A DNA stretch of 64,000 nucleotides from the NCBI GenBank assembly GCA_009823505.1, contig VZQC01004693.1:4774144-4838143 (forward strand), read 5' to 3'. The notes below the pieces were generated by a model, which ran no database searches, was not told the DNA's origin, and saw only the letters and a list, made by a program, of their open reading frames with translations. The position numbers and the translations under genes were made by a program. This DNA comes from Rhizomys pruinosus (lineage: Eukaryota; Chordata; Mammalia; Rodentia; Spalacidae). Below, one piece after another: positions 1-12,384 of the stretch; position 1 is the first letter of the stretch; each line of letters opens with the position of its first letter.

Positions 1-934
1 AGACAGTAATATTTTCACAAAAAGCAGACAAAGGCAGGGGCTTCTTGCAGCAACAGCAACGAGAAAACAGCTAAAAGGGTTCAGAGTCCTCAGGAGCTGA
101 GGGCCCTGTGCTGGACCCCGAGATGCAGCACCGGAAGGCAGCTCGAGCTTCAGAGAATGCTTCCAGACAGTGGATGCATTGTAAAGGAGACAGTGGAGAA
201 GTAGAGGTGACAGCATGAGAGGCCATGGCCACCAGAAACAGGAGTGAGACTGCAGGATGCTTCCAGAAGAGCTCAGGAGAGATGCCCAGGAAATGAGGGT
301 CTACTGATAACCACAGTTCAGAGCTGTAAGTGGCACTAGGTGTTGGCGCTATAAGCTCTGGGCAGTGGCTTTGGCCTTGAGCCCCAGCTCTGAAAGCTTG
401 GAGTCCTGAGCTGCTGGTTCTTGGAGCTAAAAGCCTCTTTGGAAACTTAGCTCATGTCTCCGAAATACAGAGCTGTCTCCTCACCTCTCGGCAACTTCTA
501 TCCAGATAGAGCAAACCACCTTTAGTGAGCTATCTGTGACACCACCAAGTGGCCTTCTGTGGTGGCTCAGCTGGTGAGTTGCTGGGCACTTGCTATGAGT
601 CTACCTAGAGTCTAAAACAGTGCTCAGAGGCATCTGATGCTGGGTGGACACACCAGTTATCACCCTGTAGAATACGGGATGCCCCATTCACTGTGACAGG
701 AGTCACTCAAGCATATGTGGGATTCTCATCAGTCCATGGATGCTCCACCAGAACACTGGGACCCTGTCTGTCCCATCTGTGGTGAGGGAACACTACTACC
801 TTTGTGGAGGTTCTGGGGTCCCCACCACAAGGCCAGTATGCATGAACCCAGACGCCAGCCTTACACTGGGCAGATCAAACTAAAGTGACTTCTTGCCTCC
901 ATCTCTTCATCTTCCAGACACAGGTATGTGCTTC
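1..934. other. Noncoding stretch, no feature seen
   Basis: Unique-looking mixed-composition sequence. No open frame with protein-like composition, no recognisable SINE, LINE or LTR, and no convincing splice-bounded exon was seen. A short stretch near 560-590 (ggtggctcagctggtgag) recalls a tRNA-derived SINE head but is too short to call. Confidence 0.6.
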
Positions 935-1220
935 ATTTGTGTATGATAAATGTGTTATGTGTGAATGTGCATCATGTGTATGCCATGTGTGTTGTGTTCA
1001 CGTACACTGTTTGCCATGTGTGGTCTGTGTGAGTCATGTGGATGACATGTGCATACAGCATGTTGTGTGCATGCATGTACTGTAATGTGTGTTCATGTGC
1101 ATCATATATATGTATACTTATTTGTCATGTGTTCATGTACAACTCGTGTGTTGTGTGTGTACATCCTGTGTGTACATGTCTGTCATGTGTATGATATGTG
1201 TGTGAACACTGTGTGGGGTA

Positions 1221-1255
<35 letters not shown>
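935..1255. repeat. TG-rich low-complexity tract ending in a pure (TG)n run
   Basis: From about 935 the sequence is dominated by degenerate catgtgtg/tgtgtt words, and it ends in a perfect (TG)16 run at about 1223-1254. This looks like an old dinucleotide tract that decayed by point mutation, with the pure run still intact. Cys/Val-rich open frames across it on both strands are products of the repeat. Confidence 0.85.
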
Positions 1256-1257
<2 letters not shown>

Positions 1258-3011
1258 ACTCCCTGAGGGTCACAGAGACATGTGTCCACATTGCACAGAA
1301 ACCCAGGTGATCCCAACACTAACTGCTGGAAAAATCTCTATCCTGATCCTTTGATGTTTCAAAAAACAGAAACAATAAAAACCACACCCTCCCAAACAAA
1401 AAGTCTAAACAAAACAAGACCTCTGTCTTGGAGAGGACAGCAGATGGTCACAGATGCCGAGGCCTTCATATGCTGAGAACAGACACTCTGGGTTCTGAGG
1501 CCACCTTTGAAAGACTCACAGCTGAGGAGAAGCTGCACTGGGCTGGGACAAAGGGCTGCAGGTTCTTGCTGAGATGGCTTTGCCATTGTTTGCAGCACTG
1601 AGCAGGCAGTGGCTGAGACACTAAAGGAAGACTCACAGACAGGGCCCAGCATCCAGGTGATCTGCTTTAAATGATGGTGCCTTCTGCCCAGCTGAGAAGG
1701 CTGCCCGTCAGCTAGAAGCCAGCGACGAGCACTTGACCCAGAACAGAGGGCTGAGAACTTTTCGGACATCCCAGACCCTCTGGAATCTCTCTGCAGTCCT
1801 GTCTTCAGCTCTGGCTGCAGTCCCTCGGCGGCCCTGTGTGCAGGATTCCTGTAGCGTCTGTCTCACATGCCTTCCTCGCCGGCTGATTCCTGTTCCCATC
1901 AGAGTGGTTCTTTTGCCTTTGGCCCTGAAGAGACCCCCAGTTCCTTCCCAGGGTGCTGTCTGCTCTGTCAGGTCATCTGGCAGCCAGCTGTGCTGGGAAG
2001 TCCACACTCTCCTTAAGCATTTACAACAAGAGGGGAAACTCCCAGGAAATAAAAGGCTCTCCTGAAGAGCCAGGCAGGCTCGGTTACTAATCGCCTGAGC
2101 CCAACCTTTCATCAGTGATAAGGCCTGTCTGAATTTAACAGCCCCAGAGCCACACAGACTGGAGGCCTGGGAAAGACATGCCCTCAGACTGAATTTGCTG
2201 CAAATCCTTCTCGCTTCCCTCATTGCTGGCACTTCAAAGGAACCCAGGCTCCTGGTGGCAGAGTGGCTGCCACCTCCCACCTCCTCAAGGCCAGCCCTGT
2301 GGTGGCCACATCCTGCTTGTAATGCCTGCCCCTTGGCTCCCTGTCCTGGACAGGGACACTTCCACCACTGGCCAGCACATTCGGCTATCTCATGTAACCA
2401 AGCCACAAGACCATGCTAGACATTTGGAGACACAGTTGGGCAGAGGAGGAGCTGATTCCAGTGAGAGACACAGCCTACACAAAACAGAAAACAGACTCAA
2501 CCAGACACAGCTTGTCCTCATCAAGAGCTTCGCACAGAGAAATCTAAACCAGGATTGGATTTTAACAAGATGCAAACCATTTGCACGTGATGGGCAACGA
2601 GAGGCACTTGACATAACGTCTTACAAATGGTGGCCTGTGATGACAGGGTCTGTCTACAGAAGGGCTAAGGGAGAATCACGCCTGCGCGCATGGCTTCCGC
2701 CAACCATCCTTGCTACTACAGTTCATTTTTTCCGAAGTGGCTGAATTAACAGAAATGGTCGCAGTCCAAAGCTACTATTAACATGCCATAGCCTCTAATT
2801 TTTTTTTCAACCATGGTAATTTGAAACAAATGCATCTGACCAGGAACACATGAGAACACTTGCCTATTCTGGTGTTGGAAGCCAGTAGAAGTTTCCCACA
2901 TCATCCTGTCTGTTGTTTAGACAGCCCGTGGGGTGCACTCTAACCAGGCTGTACAGTCACCTATGCCACATGGCCAGGGCAGGTGACCCCACAGACATAT
3001 CCCTCTGTACC
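1256..3011. other. Noncoding stretch, no feature seen
   Basis: GC-moderate sequence with several accidental open frames, including a 232-codon frame on the minus strand at 1708-2406. None has domain-like composition or family resemblance. No repeat recognised. Confidence 0.55.
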
Positions 3012-3110
3012 AGCTTCCTATTGCTGCTGGAAAAAAATCACCATGCCATGAAATCAGTGGCCCAAATAGCACAAATATTGTCATGTAAGCATGTGATCAA
3101 TTAAAAAAAT
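3012..3110 (-). repeat. MLT1/MaLR-like LTR end fragment (tentative)
   Basis: The words cttcctattgctgctgg and gaaatcagtggcccaaat match, in reverse, the 3' end layout of old mammalian MLT1-type LTRs (a 'cagcaatagaaaactaat' style terminus). The fragment is short and diverged. It could be another LTR or DNA repeat with the same terminal words. Confidence 0.35.
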
Positions 3111-4336
3111 GACACAGAGAGGAGACATTTTTACCAGATCTTCAAAGTCAGGTGTGTTTTGCTTTCAGCTCGTCTGGATAGACAAGCTATGTTTCAAGTG
3201 CCTGGTCACCACTAAAGCCAGTGCAATTGGGTTGGATAGCGCCACTGTCATGGCATGGGTCAGGGTCTGAGGGATGACTTTGCATGTTAGAACAAAGCTG
3301 TCGCAGACCTGCAATGGAACTGAGGGAACATCTCCAGGCCAGAGCCTTCACCAGCAGCTCATGGCATGTGTGGGAGTTCCAGCCCTGAGAGTCAGTCACT
3401 TCTTAATTGGCTCAACCAGTCAGCTGGCATCTTCTGCTGTGCCTACCCTCCTGTCACTGGCTGTCAGCATCATTTGCATCTGGGATTGGCGAGGGTCTCA
3501 AGGAAGTGATTCCTTAAGTGACTGGAGGTGTTTGAGTATTCCCAAGCTAAATTTGAGGATCCTGTTATAGAAAAGCCCAAAGCGACAGGTAATGAGGGCA
3601 AGGGTGTCCCAAAGCGTCCGTGCAAATGATGCCATGGGCTTGAATCTTTTCTGCACTTGGCAGGTCCTCTGGGTTTAGGTGTCGGTGCCAAATACGGGAG
3701 TGCTAAACCACCCGAGCTGGCTTTCCATCACTGCCGAGCATTCTGTGTGGCTTTCTTATTGGTATAGTTGGGTTTATGCTTTCTATAAAATTATATGACC
3801 TGTTTTTATCTCTTCCTTATACTTCTCCCTTTATTACAAACACTTTAGAAACATATTTCTTATGATGGAAGAATACAATACAAACAACTCAGACATCGAG
3901 TCTCTCATTTTGGTGGGCTGGGCTAACCCCAACAGGAGGGTGTGCCAGGTGGGGGTATCACCAAGGGCAGGTGATGCTCAGCGGTGCAGTGCAGGGTCCG
4001 CAGTCATGACCAGATCTGTTGGCCTGGGAGCCAGAAGACCAGAAAGAGACCCAGGGTCTTGGTGATGTGGTTGGGAGCACGGCAGGCAGGGCTGGGGCAG
4101 AATTCAGGCCCAAGGAAAGTAGAAGCAGAAGCTGCCCCTCACTGAGATGCTAGAAGCCCAGTGTGCCAGGATGCTCCTGTGCTCCCCGCAGCCAATGCCA
4201 AGGATGTGCTCTGCAGTCTGGAGCCCTCATCCAGTGCTGCTGGCACACCCAAGCTGCTCCCCCTAGCCTCCCTTCTAGAGCCCTAGGATGCAAGGAAGAG
4301 CTCTCCATCGCTGGACCCCATGGAAGGGTCTTGTCT
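3111..4336. other. Noncoding stretch, no feature seen
   Basis: No gene or recent repeat recognised. 3770-3860 is AT-rich (tttctataaaattatatg) without clear structure. Confidence 0.55.
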
Positions 4337-4515
4337 TTGCACCTCCATAACAAAATACCCGAGGCTGGGAGCTCCAAGGTCAGGGCACTGGCACGGCTGG
4401 TGTCTGGTGAGGGCAGCTGCATCCCAGGAGACATTTCATTGCTACACTCTCTTGATCCTGGAGGGTGGGATGTTGTGACGTAGAGCAGAGCAGAAAGGAG
4501 ACCAGGCCACACCTA
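4337..4515 (-). repeat. Old LTR-like repeat fragment, antisense (tentative)
   Basis: The segment reads aacaaaatacccgaggctgg, then ggctggtgtctggtgagg. This word order is shared by a widespread old mammalian LTR-like repeat read antisense. It is diverged and has no visible target duplication. Family not assigned. Confidence 0.35.
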
Positions 4516-6690
4516 TGAGCAAACAGGCTCCATTATCCGGACTTCAGTCCCAGCGGGCTGACTTCAGGTCGGGTGAAGGGAGGTTCATCAATGGAGAGGG
4601 ACTGGGCTGCACTCGTGGAACAAAGAGAGCAGAGGCTTTGATTGAATTCCTGGGGTGGGCTAAACTTGGCAGCTGTCCATCAGTCATGGGCACGATTTCA
4701 AAAGATGTTTTCTTCTCATGAACAGGCATTCTGGCCTTGAGGTTTGCAGGCTGATGAGCGGGGACTTAACCCAGGAACTGCTGAGTTACTCATCTCATGT
4801 AAACGCCCTGACCTGTGGTTTGGTCTGAGCGTCATGGTCAGGCTGAAGGACTCGCAGTGTTTGAGCAACTAAGAAAGCACACAGGAGGTGAGGAGTGGAA
4901 GAAACACACACTGGATCCAGTGGGCGACAGGCCAAGTACGCCCTGCATCAGAGTCTTGGACAAAGCATTTCTCTGTGAGCAACAGGACTCTGTACAGAAC
5001 TAAATGGAGTCTGACGCAAAGGTAGTGGCAGCAAAGGGGCAGCAGATAAAGTATGAAGAGAGGCCAAAACTTTGACCCATCACAGTCACCCCTCAGATGT
5101 CTGCGGGCTCCAGTGAAGAGTCAGTCAGTGGTGTAGCTAAAGTACCATCAGGTTTCTGCAAAGTCACCTGGGTGACTATTACCACAGCCTCCAAGTGTAT
5201 GTGTTGCCTGCAGCAAAGCGAGAGGAAACCTATGGGGCATGTCTAGCTGTGTGGCTAGAAACCAGAGGTTAAGTCAGTTAAGGCCAAATGCTTGGACTCT
5301 GGGCTGACGGGCCATCTACACCTGAGTTCGGTCTAGGGTTTGCCAAGGTCAGATTAGGGAATGAGGTTCTGTCATTTGTCATCAGTGTGGCCGTTTCAAA
5401 CCCCACCAGACTTAGCTGGGTTGAGCCACAGGGGATCCTAGTCTGTGAACATCCTGGCCTTGTGGTCTAATCTGGTTTGTGACAAAGCCGTCGAGAGCAC
5501 AGTACAATAGGTGAGAACTCAAGGCCTTCGCATCCATTTGTCCACTTGTGGTGGTGGCCTTTCTCTCTCTTACTCTAGAGGGACTAAATGCCGTGATGTC
5601 TCGGGAGGCCCTGGGCGAGGGAGCTAATTCACTACCCAAGCACTTCCTGAATGCCACACAGTGCAAGGTGGAGCTACAGAATGTGGTCCTTGGAACAAGA
5701 CTGCTGTCATTTTTGTCAGGTCAGCTATGCCAAATGGCAAGAGTTCATCATAGCCAGGCCTGTGGACTGTGGACATTCCCCTTGGAAGTGGCTGGAGAGG
5801 GTCATTGGGCCCTCACCTGAGGATCTAATGGCTCCTCCTGGCCCGTTGCCTGCAATTCTGCCCTAACTGCTCAGAAGGTGCTAGAGTGTATAGGTTAACT
5901 GGGAAGGAGGTCCTTCTGCGCAGCTATGGGGGAGCCGCCATCCATGTAGCACGAGGACTTTCCACACAGCTGTTTTGAGGTTGCCGTGCTCCGTAAGTAA
6001 GCCCAGTAGAACCGTGCTTTGGTGTGTTACTGGGAACTCATTAGGACAGGTGAGATGTTCACATCTTCCCAGGGAAGGATTTTCACAATACCATCACTTT
6101 GACCATTAAATTTCTACTGGAGTCTTTGGGACCCTTTGCCCCTGGCCTGCAACTATATGTTCTGGGAACAAGTGAGAGAGAGGTAGCAGTTGGGGGCAAC
6201 TCTCCATGTGTCCTTTCATGGCGTGTGGGGCTGGCCAGACACCACGCTGGCATGTATGCAGCCGTCCTGGGGGCCCACAGCAGGACAGTGTCTACCTAAT
6301 GGCTTCCTGTGATTTTCTCCTTTCAGTCTTCACCATAGACAAACCCCCTTCCCCCCTTCCCTAGATGTTGGGGACCTGGTACACAGTCCCAGGGAAACAG
6401 GAGTCATCATGCTGGGGCTGTTGCTCTGGCTACACACAAGTGAGGTAGCCCTGATGGGGAAGAGGAGTCTTACACATACCAGGAAGACTTTGAGGATCTG
6501 CACAGCTACACGGAGGCCCAGGGAGAGCCCAGAAGAGGAGCTCCAGCTAGAAAATCCCAGGTAGCTCTGTGCGTGCAGCCTGGGATCCGAGGCCCGCAGC
6601 CCAAGGTTGGGAACAAGGGCTTCAGAAGATAGGAGCCTGACCTCTCTTCCCATGTCCTTCCTAAGCACAGACTCTGGCCGGTGTTCCCTT
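4516..6690. other. Noncoding stretch, no feature seen
   Basis: About 2.2 kb of unique-looking sequence. Open frames are short, overlap on opposite strands and have no recognisable protein. No SINE or LINE seen. Confidence 0.55.
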
Positions 6691-7190
6691 AAGACCTAAA
6701 CAGGGGGCTGGAGAGATGGTTCAGTGGTTAAGAGCACTGACTGCTCTCACAGAGGACCTGGGTTCGATTCCCAGCACCCACATGGCGACTAAGAACTGTC
6801 TTTAAGCTGGGCGTGGTGGCACATGCCTTTATTTTTTAAAATTTTTTATTAATTTTATTTATTTCTGTATGTGTATGAATGTACTGTCTGCATGCAAGTT
6901 TGTGCACCCGTGTCGTGCAATGCCGTGGAGGTCAGAAGAGGGTGTCGGATTCCCCTGGAACTGGAGTTCTCCTGGAATTGGAGTTTCAGACGGTTCTCAG
7001 CCGCCATGTGGGTGCTGGGGATCGAACCCGGGTCCTCTGCAAGAGCGGTCAGCGCTCTTAACCACTAGGCCATCTCTCCAGCCCCGGCACATGCCTTTAA
7101 TCCTAGCACTTGGGAGGCAGAGGCAGGTGGATCTCTGTGAGTTCAAGGCCAGCCTGTTCTACAGAGTGAGAAAAAAAAAGACCTAGACAG
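6691..7190 (+). mobile_element. Composite B2-B1 SINE inside one target-site duplication
   Basis: A B2-type head at 6704-6804 begins ggggctggagagatgg and contains the pol III B-box-like gggttcgattccc. It runs straight into a B1 head at 6805 (agctgggcgtggtggc). After an inserted B2 (6832-7085) the B1 resumes at about 7086 and ends early at gagtgag plus an A9 run at 7171-7179. The whole unit is flanked by aagacctaaacag (6691-6703) and aagacctagacag (7178-7190), a 13-bp direct repeat with one mismatch. A single duplication around both halves suggests they integrated together. The alternative is that a B1 landed exactly at the truncated end of the B2. Confidence 0.8.
6832..7085 (-). mobile_element. 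B2-type SINE, antisense, nested in the B1 half
   Basis: Reading the minus strand, the element starts ggggctggagagatggcc and ends in an A/T-rich tail near 6832. It interrupts the B1 and duplicates ggcacatgccttta at 6818-6831 and 7086-7099 (14 bp, exact). It carries the internal duplication ctggaactggagtt / ctggaattggagtt (about 6954-6986) that marks the long B2 form in this window. It is younger than the composite SINE it interrupts. Confidence 0.92.
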
Positions 7191-7271
7191 ACACAGGAAC
7201 TTTTAGAAATGTGGCTCTGGGGAAGGCCGGTGCCCCAGGAGGGTTGTGAAGTCCGAGAATGACAGGGTCAG

Positions 7272-7494
7272 TGATGGTTCTTTTTTTTTTATTTATTATT
7301 TTTTATGTGTATGAGTATACTGTCTGCATGTAGGTTGGCGCACCCATGTCGTGCAATGCCGCGGAGGTCAGAAGAGGGCGTTGGATTCCCCTGGAACTGG
7401 AGTTAAAGATGGTTCTTGGGTGCTGGGAATCGAACCCGGGTCCTCTGCAAGAGCAGTTGGCACTCTTAACCACTGAGCCATCTCTCCAGCCCCA
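7272..7494 (-). mobile_element. B2-type SINE, antisense, short form
   Basis: On the minus strand a B2-type head (ggggctggagagatggct) lies at about 7494 and the A-tail appears as a T-run at 7280-7290. It lacks the internal duplication seen in the element at 6832-7085. A short direct repeat, cagtgat, occurs on both sides (about 7266 and 7493). It is a weak candidate target duplication. Confidence 0.9.
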
Positions 7495-8740
7495 GTGATT
7501 TTTCAATAATCAAAAACTACAACCAATAACAAGGTATCTCCTAGAGGGGACAAGGCTGCCCAACTGGGTAGGGCCTGAGCGCAGCAGCTTCTGTTTAGGG
7601 TCATGGTGGCACACAGGGAAGACTTGTGCAGTGATGGTTGGGGGCTGTTGACCTGCCCCGCTTGCCTAGGAGGGAGCAAAACCATATTCAGGGGTTGGAC
7701 AGCCCGGCACCAGGACTGGCCTCGCCTGGGGCCTGTCTACCTCCCTCTACCTGAACGCTGGCCTCTACCCTGTGGGCTCTGGACCTCTGCTTGCCTGTCT
7801 GTCTTGGGAGATTCCAAGTCCTTTCCTTGTGTCCACCGGGCATGGCTTCCTTGCAGTGCTGAGGACTTGTGGGGCAGTCGGGAGAGGCATGGCCTGGAAG
7901 CGCCCATTCTGTAGCCCCGCCCCCGACCTGGTGGCAGAAAGTCCTTCCTTCTGGTGCTGGCCTGCATGCGGTGCGAATTGAGGCAGGCTTGTCATGAACG
8001 ACCAGCTGTGGTGGTAGGCACGGTCGGTCCACAGCTTCCTGGGCTTCCCAGCACCATGGCCCCTTTCCCAGGCCCCATCTCACTTGCTGGGAGGCCTGGG
8101 GTGGGACTGTGGTGAACACTGTCTCTCTATGCCTCAGCTTGATTCTCCATCCTTGGGTCAGACAGCTCTGAAAGGCCACATTTGCCTTGCAGCCACGGAA
8201 GGGGGAGGAAGCTGGGTCTGCTGCAGTGTGCGGCTCTCCCTGGGTCTCCACCTCACACACTGCCTCTCATTCATCACAAGGCAGCCCAGGGCAGTGTTCC
8301 TCTCTGACACAGCTGGGCCCCCACCCAGGAAGGGCACTGAATGACAACACCCAGCCTGCCAGCAGTGATAGCAGAAAGGCCCCTAAAACAGACAGGGGAC
8401 CATGGTGGGTGGGAGCTGGGGTCTAGCCACCACCCACCTGCTTTTGGTGGTTGGACCTGGTTGTCTCCCAACTCCTGGTACCAGAGCTGGGTGGACTAGA
8501 GGGAAAGAGAAAGGATGGGCGCCGGCGTCTGTTGTCCCATTGATAGTTAGCTCTTGCCCCAGAAGCACCCCAGACCACAGCGAAGGAGCCTGGGCTCTGC
8601 CTTGGGCTCAGAACTCAGGCTAGGTGCCTCTGCCCATGCATACACACCCTGTCTATTCAGCTCCTGACGTCTGCTCTGTGTTCCACCAGTGTAAGCTAGA
8701 ACACACGTGTACACATCCTCCTCCATGGAGGCTCCTTGGA
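7495..8740. other. Noncoding stretch, no feature seen
   Basis: GC-rich sequence with several overlapping open frames on both strands, the longest 190 codons on the minus strand at 7688-8260. Several frames are open at once because TAA/TAG/TGA words are rare here. No protein family resemblance seen. Confidence 0.55.
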
Positions 8741-9046
8741 TTAGTTACCTTTCTGTTACTGTGCTCAAACACTGTGGCCAAGGCAACGGTTCCAGAGGGA
8801 TGAGCCCATCACGGTGGGGAGGCACGGTGACAGGGGCGGCCTGAACTCACGGCTTACACATTCACAGGAAACAGACAGAACAAAGCTGGAAGTGGGGCCT
8901 GCCCCCAGTGACACACTTCCTCTAGACAGGCTCCACCCCCTAAGTGCCCCATGACCCTCCCCCAAGAGTGCTACCAAACCAACCACGGATGAAGTGTGCA
9001 CATACTTGGAGCCCAAATGGATGCTTCTCATTCAAACTACCACACA
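8741..9046 (-). repeat. Rodent LTR-like repeat, antisense
   Basis: The segment opens ttagttacctttctgttact and includes cccccagtgacacacttcct. It closes with cattcaaactaccacac. This layout is common in a rodent interspersed LTR-like repeat read antisense. Related diverged copies in this window lie at 33210-33634 and 62072-62345. Ends are approximate and no target duplication was found. Confidence 0.55.
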
Positions 9047-9304
9047 CTTCCTTTTCCAGGGAGGATTCTGTGGCAGAGGCTCTGTGCCAGGCCCAGGGAA
9101 TCCCCTGAGAAGAGGGTTGTGGAGCCCTCTGCCAACTGGCTTGACCTTGACCTTCTGGAGGAGACTCAGGAAGCAACAGCTCTTCTTCCTGTCACAGCCT
9201 GTCCTCAGGCTCCCTGGGCAGATGATGATGGAGATAGAGCCATGTGTTCACACCACCTGCTGCAGCTGGGTTTTCACCTCTGACACCATCCCCGCCCCCC
9301 AGTC

Positions 9305-9350
9305 AAACTGTGCTTTACAGGTGAGGAAACTGAGGCTATAGAGCCCGTCT
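9305..9350 (+). repeat. MIR SINE core fragment
   Basis: The words tttacaggtgaggaaac and tgaggct match the well-known MIR core 'ttttacagatgaggaaactgaggc'. Only about 40 bases are recognisable. MIRs are ancient and mammal-wide, so divergence is expected. Confidence 0.55.
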
Positions 9351-12135
9351 TTGTGGCTGTGTGTGATGGCAGTTCTGGTGAGGTGTGCCCATCCTAAATA
9401 CAAACAATTGGATCTCCAAGACCTTCCCTTGATTATTATTAGACCTTCATTCCAAGCAAGGTCTCCTTCCAGGCTGAGGTGTGAACACTCACATGTATTT
9501 GAGGTACCATTCACCCTACCTGCAGTCCACAGACTTCACCCCCTGCCCCCACCTGGCCCTCTCTAGGTGTTTGGGTCCTCTCACCCCTTTGCTCCAAGCT
9601 CCAGTCCCGACAGCCTCTGCCAGCTGAATTCTGAGCACGGCGCCTGGTTCTACATCATGACAATGGATGCTGCTCGGTAGCAGGGTGCATGGCTCTTGCC
9701 TTAGTTCTGAATTGTTCTCTTTAGTGTCCCTAGTTGGCTAAGGCAGTTCCAAGATTTTGAGCATGGTGATTGAACAATGTCTTAACGGAGAGTGCTGGGA
9801 GCGAGCTCGGGGGAGGGCAGTACCGAGCATTCCAGCCATGGCGAACCGCTGTGCAGGGAACAGGTGCAGCCCACACCTGCTAGCCCTCCCAGGCCCAGGG
9901 TAAGTGGCAGGCTGGTTTCTGCTTTACTGCTGAGTCAGGGATAACTAGGGCATGGATGGTGAAGGTCAGGTATTACTAGTATATGTAGATGTTGTTTGTG
10001 ATTTCTAGGAAACATCATTTACCAAACATGTCTGCTTTCAGCATGATGCTCAGCTGGGCTGCATGCTGGCTCTGCAGAGGAACTTTTCTGACCCCCTCTG
10101 GCTGGCATTTATAGATAGCAGGTCCTTGGCCTGCAGCGGGGCAGTGAGGGAGGACAGAGGATGGGTTGGGGAGAGCAGGATTCTCTGCACACAAGCCGAC
10201 TCTCTTCCACCCTGGACCCGTCTGCTGCCCTAAAACAGCTTGTTGTCAAGCTCTGCTCTGAGCTCCTGCCTGACACTCACTGCAAATTCGTTCTCAGGTT
10301 TTCTGTCTTCTGAGGTGTCTGGGCTTCCTCTACACTGTAGTTCCCATTCTGTCTGTGGCGTCTCCACTCGCCCTTGATCCTTACCTTCACTGTCACCCTC
10401 CTGGAGTTTCCTCAGTGACCACAGATAAACACACTCTCTACACTGAATAGGAGATTTTGCAGTGTTTTTCTCGGGTTGCCTGAACACAGGGGGTGGCCTG
10501 CACCAGCGTTTGACCAACAGGGGAATCCTAGGCCACCTGCCACACTGTGAGATGAGACGGCAAGAACAACGTGTCACATTCCTAATGCCAAACAGCATCT
10601 AGAGAGCAAAGTCCTGGCAGGCAGTGTGACACGCAGATAGATGTGGGTGGCAAATCCCCCAGAGAGAAAGCACTGAGGGCTGCATGATGGGGTGACAGTG
10701 TGAGGAGGGAGTGGCAGAAGGCGGCTCCACTGAGCCAGAATGTGCTGAACTTGCCACAGATCCCACGGCAGCTGCCCTGGGTCTCCTCATACCAGAGGGC
10801 AAAGCACTCACTCTAGGCTGCTGTAAGATGCCCTGCAGATGGGGACTGAAATAGGGTGGGCTATGCCCCCAGCCCCTCGTGTATCTCATGAAGTCGGGTC
10901 CACAGCAGCATCCTATGGCCTACCTTGAAGACTGAGAGTGAGGAGAGATGAGGACAGGCCCAGTCTCAGGCCCCCAGAAGGCCATCCTGTACCACACAGC
11001 TTCCTTGGCCAATGAGACATGGCCTTTTCTGTGAGTTGTTTAAGAGCCGAGGCTAGGCTATCCAAGCTACTTCTCTCCTCCCGTCCCTAGGCTGGTACCC
11101 AGGGATCACAAAGGAGACCAAATCTTGGCCGACTCGTGGTGGTGGGTGTGTGGGCTGGAGATGGCTATACCGAAGAGCACCAGTAGCCACTTGGGTCTGG
11201 GGGTTGGGCTGCAGCGTAATTCTGCAGCCCCAGCTTACGAGCACTGCACTGGGGTCTCTCATGTCTGAGTGTGTGTGTTTTACAGAGTGGATGGCAGGAG
11301 ATGAGGGCAAGCTAGGATGGCGCCTCACATCAGAAAAGCACTTGCACATTTAAGGCCTTTGCCAACCCTTCCAAGGTGACTAGACGACAGCTAACCACCA
11401 TGAACAGCCACTGGTCATCTGACTGTGGATCTGCAGCGTTGGATGGCAGCCCGGTGATGGGAGTGACCTGCACTGTGGGGGTTCACAGTCACAATAACCT
11501 GTGTTATTCAAAGCATACTGGCTTTGAAGGGATTTCACTGTTAGATACATGTATAAACTAGACTCAGTCATACTCTATTGTGATTGTTCTGCAAATACAA
11601 TCTCCACCCCAAAGAAATGGCTGGAAATGAGAAAACCTCATTGCAAACCACAGCGAAACCAAGAGGTGTCCATCTCTCCCCACTCGATGCGCTCCGGAGC
11701 CTCTCTGATACTTGATTCCATTTTCACCCTGAGATATCGAAGATGCCCAGCTGTCCCAGGCTTGCCTAAGTCATCCTGACATGGACATGCAGACTGTAGG
11801 AGAGTGCTGGGGTTTTGTCTGCACAGGAGCACCATTCTGAATGTCTGCAAGTAGAGTTTCAGTGGAGACAATTGACGCTATGTGCTGTCAACTCGATTTT
11901 CAGACATCCTGTGTTACCTTTCCCCACAGTGCCAACCTGTCGCCTTGTCTCACCAGCCTCGAGCTTCATTTCCATGGGGCTTGGCCGACTTCACAGACAG
12001 GGCCAGCTCCTTCACTCTTTTCTTTGTTCTCCACTAATGAATTTAACGCTGGATTTAAATACGTTAAAGCAATAAGGACCATTTATATTTTGTTCTTCAT
12101 GATTTTATTTGTGTATTTCTTTCTGTTAAAGCCCT
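9351..12135. other. Noncoding stretch, no feature seen
   Basis: About 2.8 kb without recognisable repeat or gene. 9940-10060 is moderately AT-rich (gtattactagtatatgtag, aaacatcatttaccaaac) and could be old unique or conserved sequence. This cannot be judged without alignment. Confidence 0.5.
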
Positions 12136-12345
12136 GCTGTCGGGGTGGCAAGGTGGCCACGAGGTGAAGGCATTTGCTAAGGACCAGAGTTCGAAATGTG
12201 GACATATATGGTAGAAGGAGAGGACTGACTCCTGTAAGTTGTTGTCTAACCTCCACATGTGCACTGTGGCACATGTGTATGTAAGCACACGAGCGCACAT
12301 ATACACACATATTATGCACGTGATAAATACATATAAAATATTTTA
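12136..12345 (+). mobile_element. B3-like SINE
   Basis: The segment contains ggcatttgctaaggacc, the B3-like run tggtagaaggagaggactg, and acctccacatgtgcactg, followed by a CA/AT-rich tail (acacatattatgcacgtg). This is the usual order in rodent B3-type SINEs of the B2 superfamily. The head is degraded, indicating an old copy. Confidence 0.75.
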
Positions 12346-12384
12346 AAGCCTGACAATTTAAAAAGAAAATTTATGACATTTCAT

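Noticed and set aside
560..600. Possible ID/B2 SINE head
   Set aside because: The resemblance covers fewer than 40 bases, with no body, tail or target duplication.
885..1354. Cys/Val-rich open frames that look like metallothionein-type small proteins
   Set aside because: They are translations of the TG-rich tract; the cysteine pattern is tgt from the repeat.
1708..2406. 232-codon minus-strand open frame, the longest in the window
   Set aside because: No domain-like composition, overlapped by plus-strand frames, no family resemblance, and stop codons are rare in this GC-rich stretch by chance.
6704..6804. tRNA-like A and B boxes (gggttcgattccc) as a tRNA gene
   Set aside because: They are the pol III promoter of a B2-type SINE; no cloverleaf with anticodon and acceptor stem is formed.
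7688..8260. 190-codon minus-strand frame
   Set aside because: Several frames are open together on both strands, and the sequence has no protein signature.
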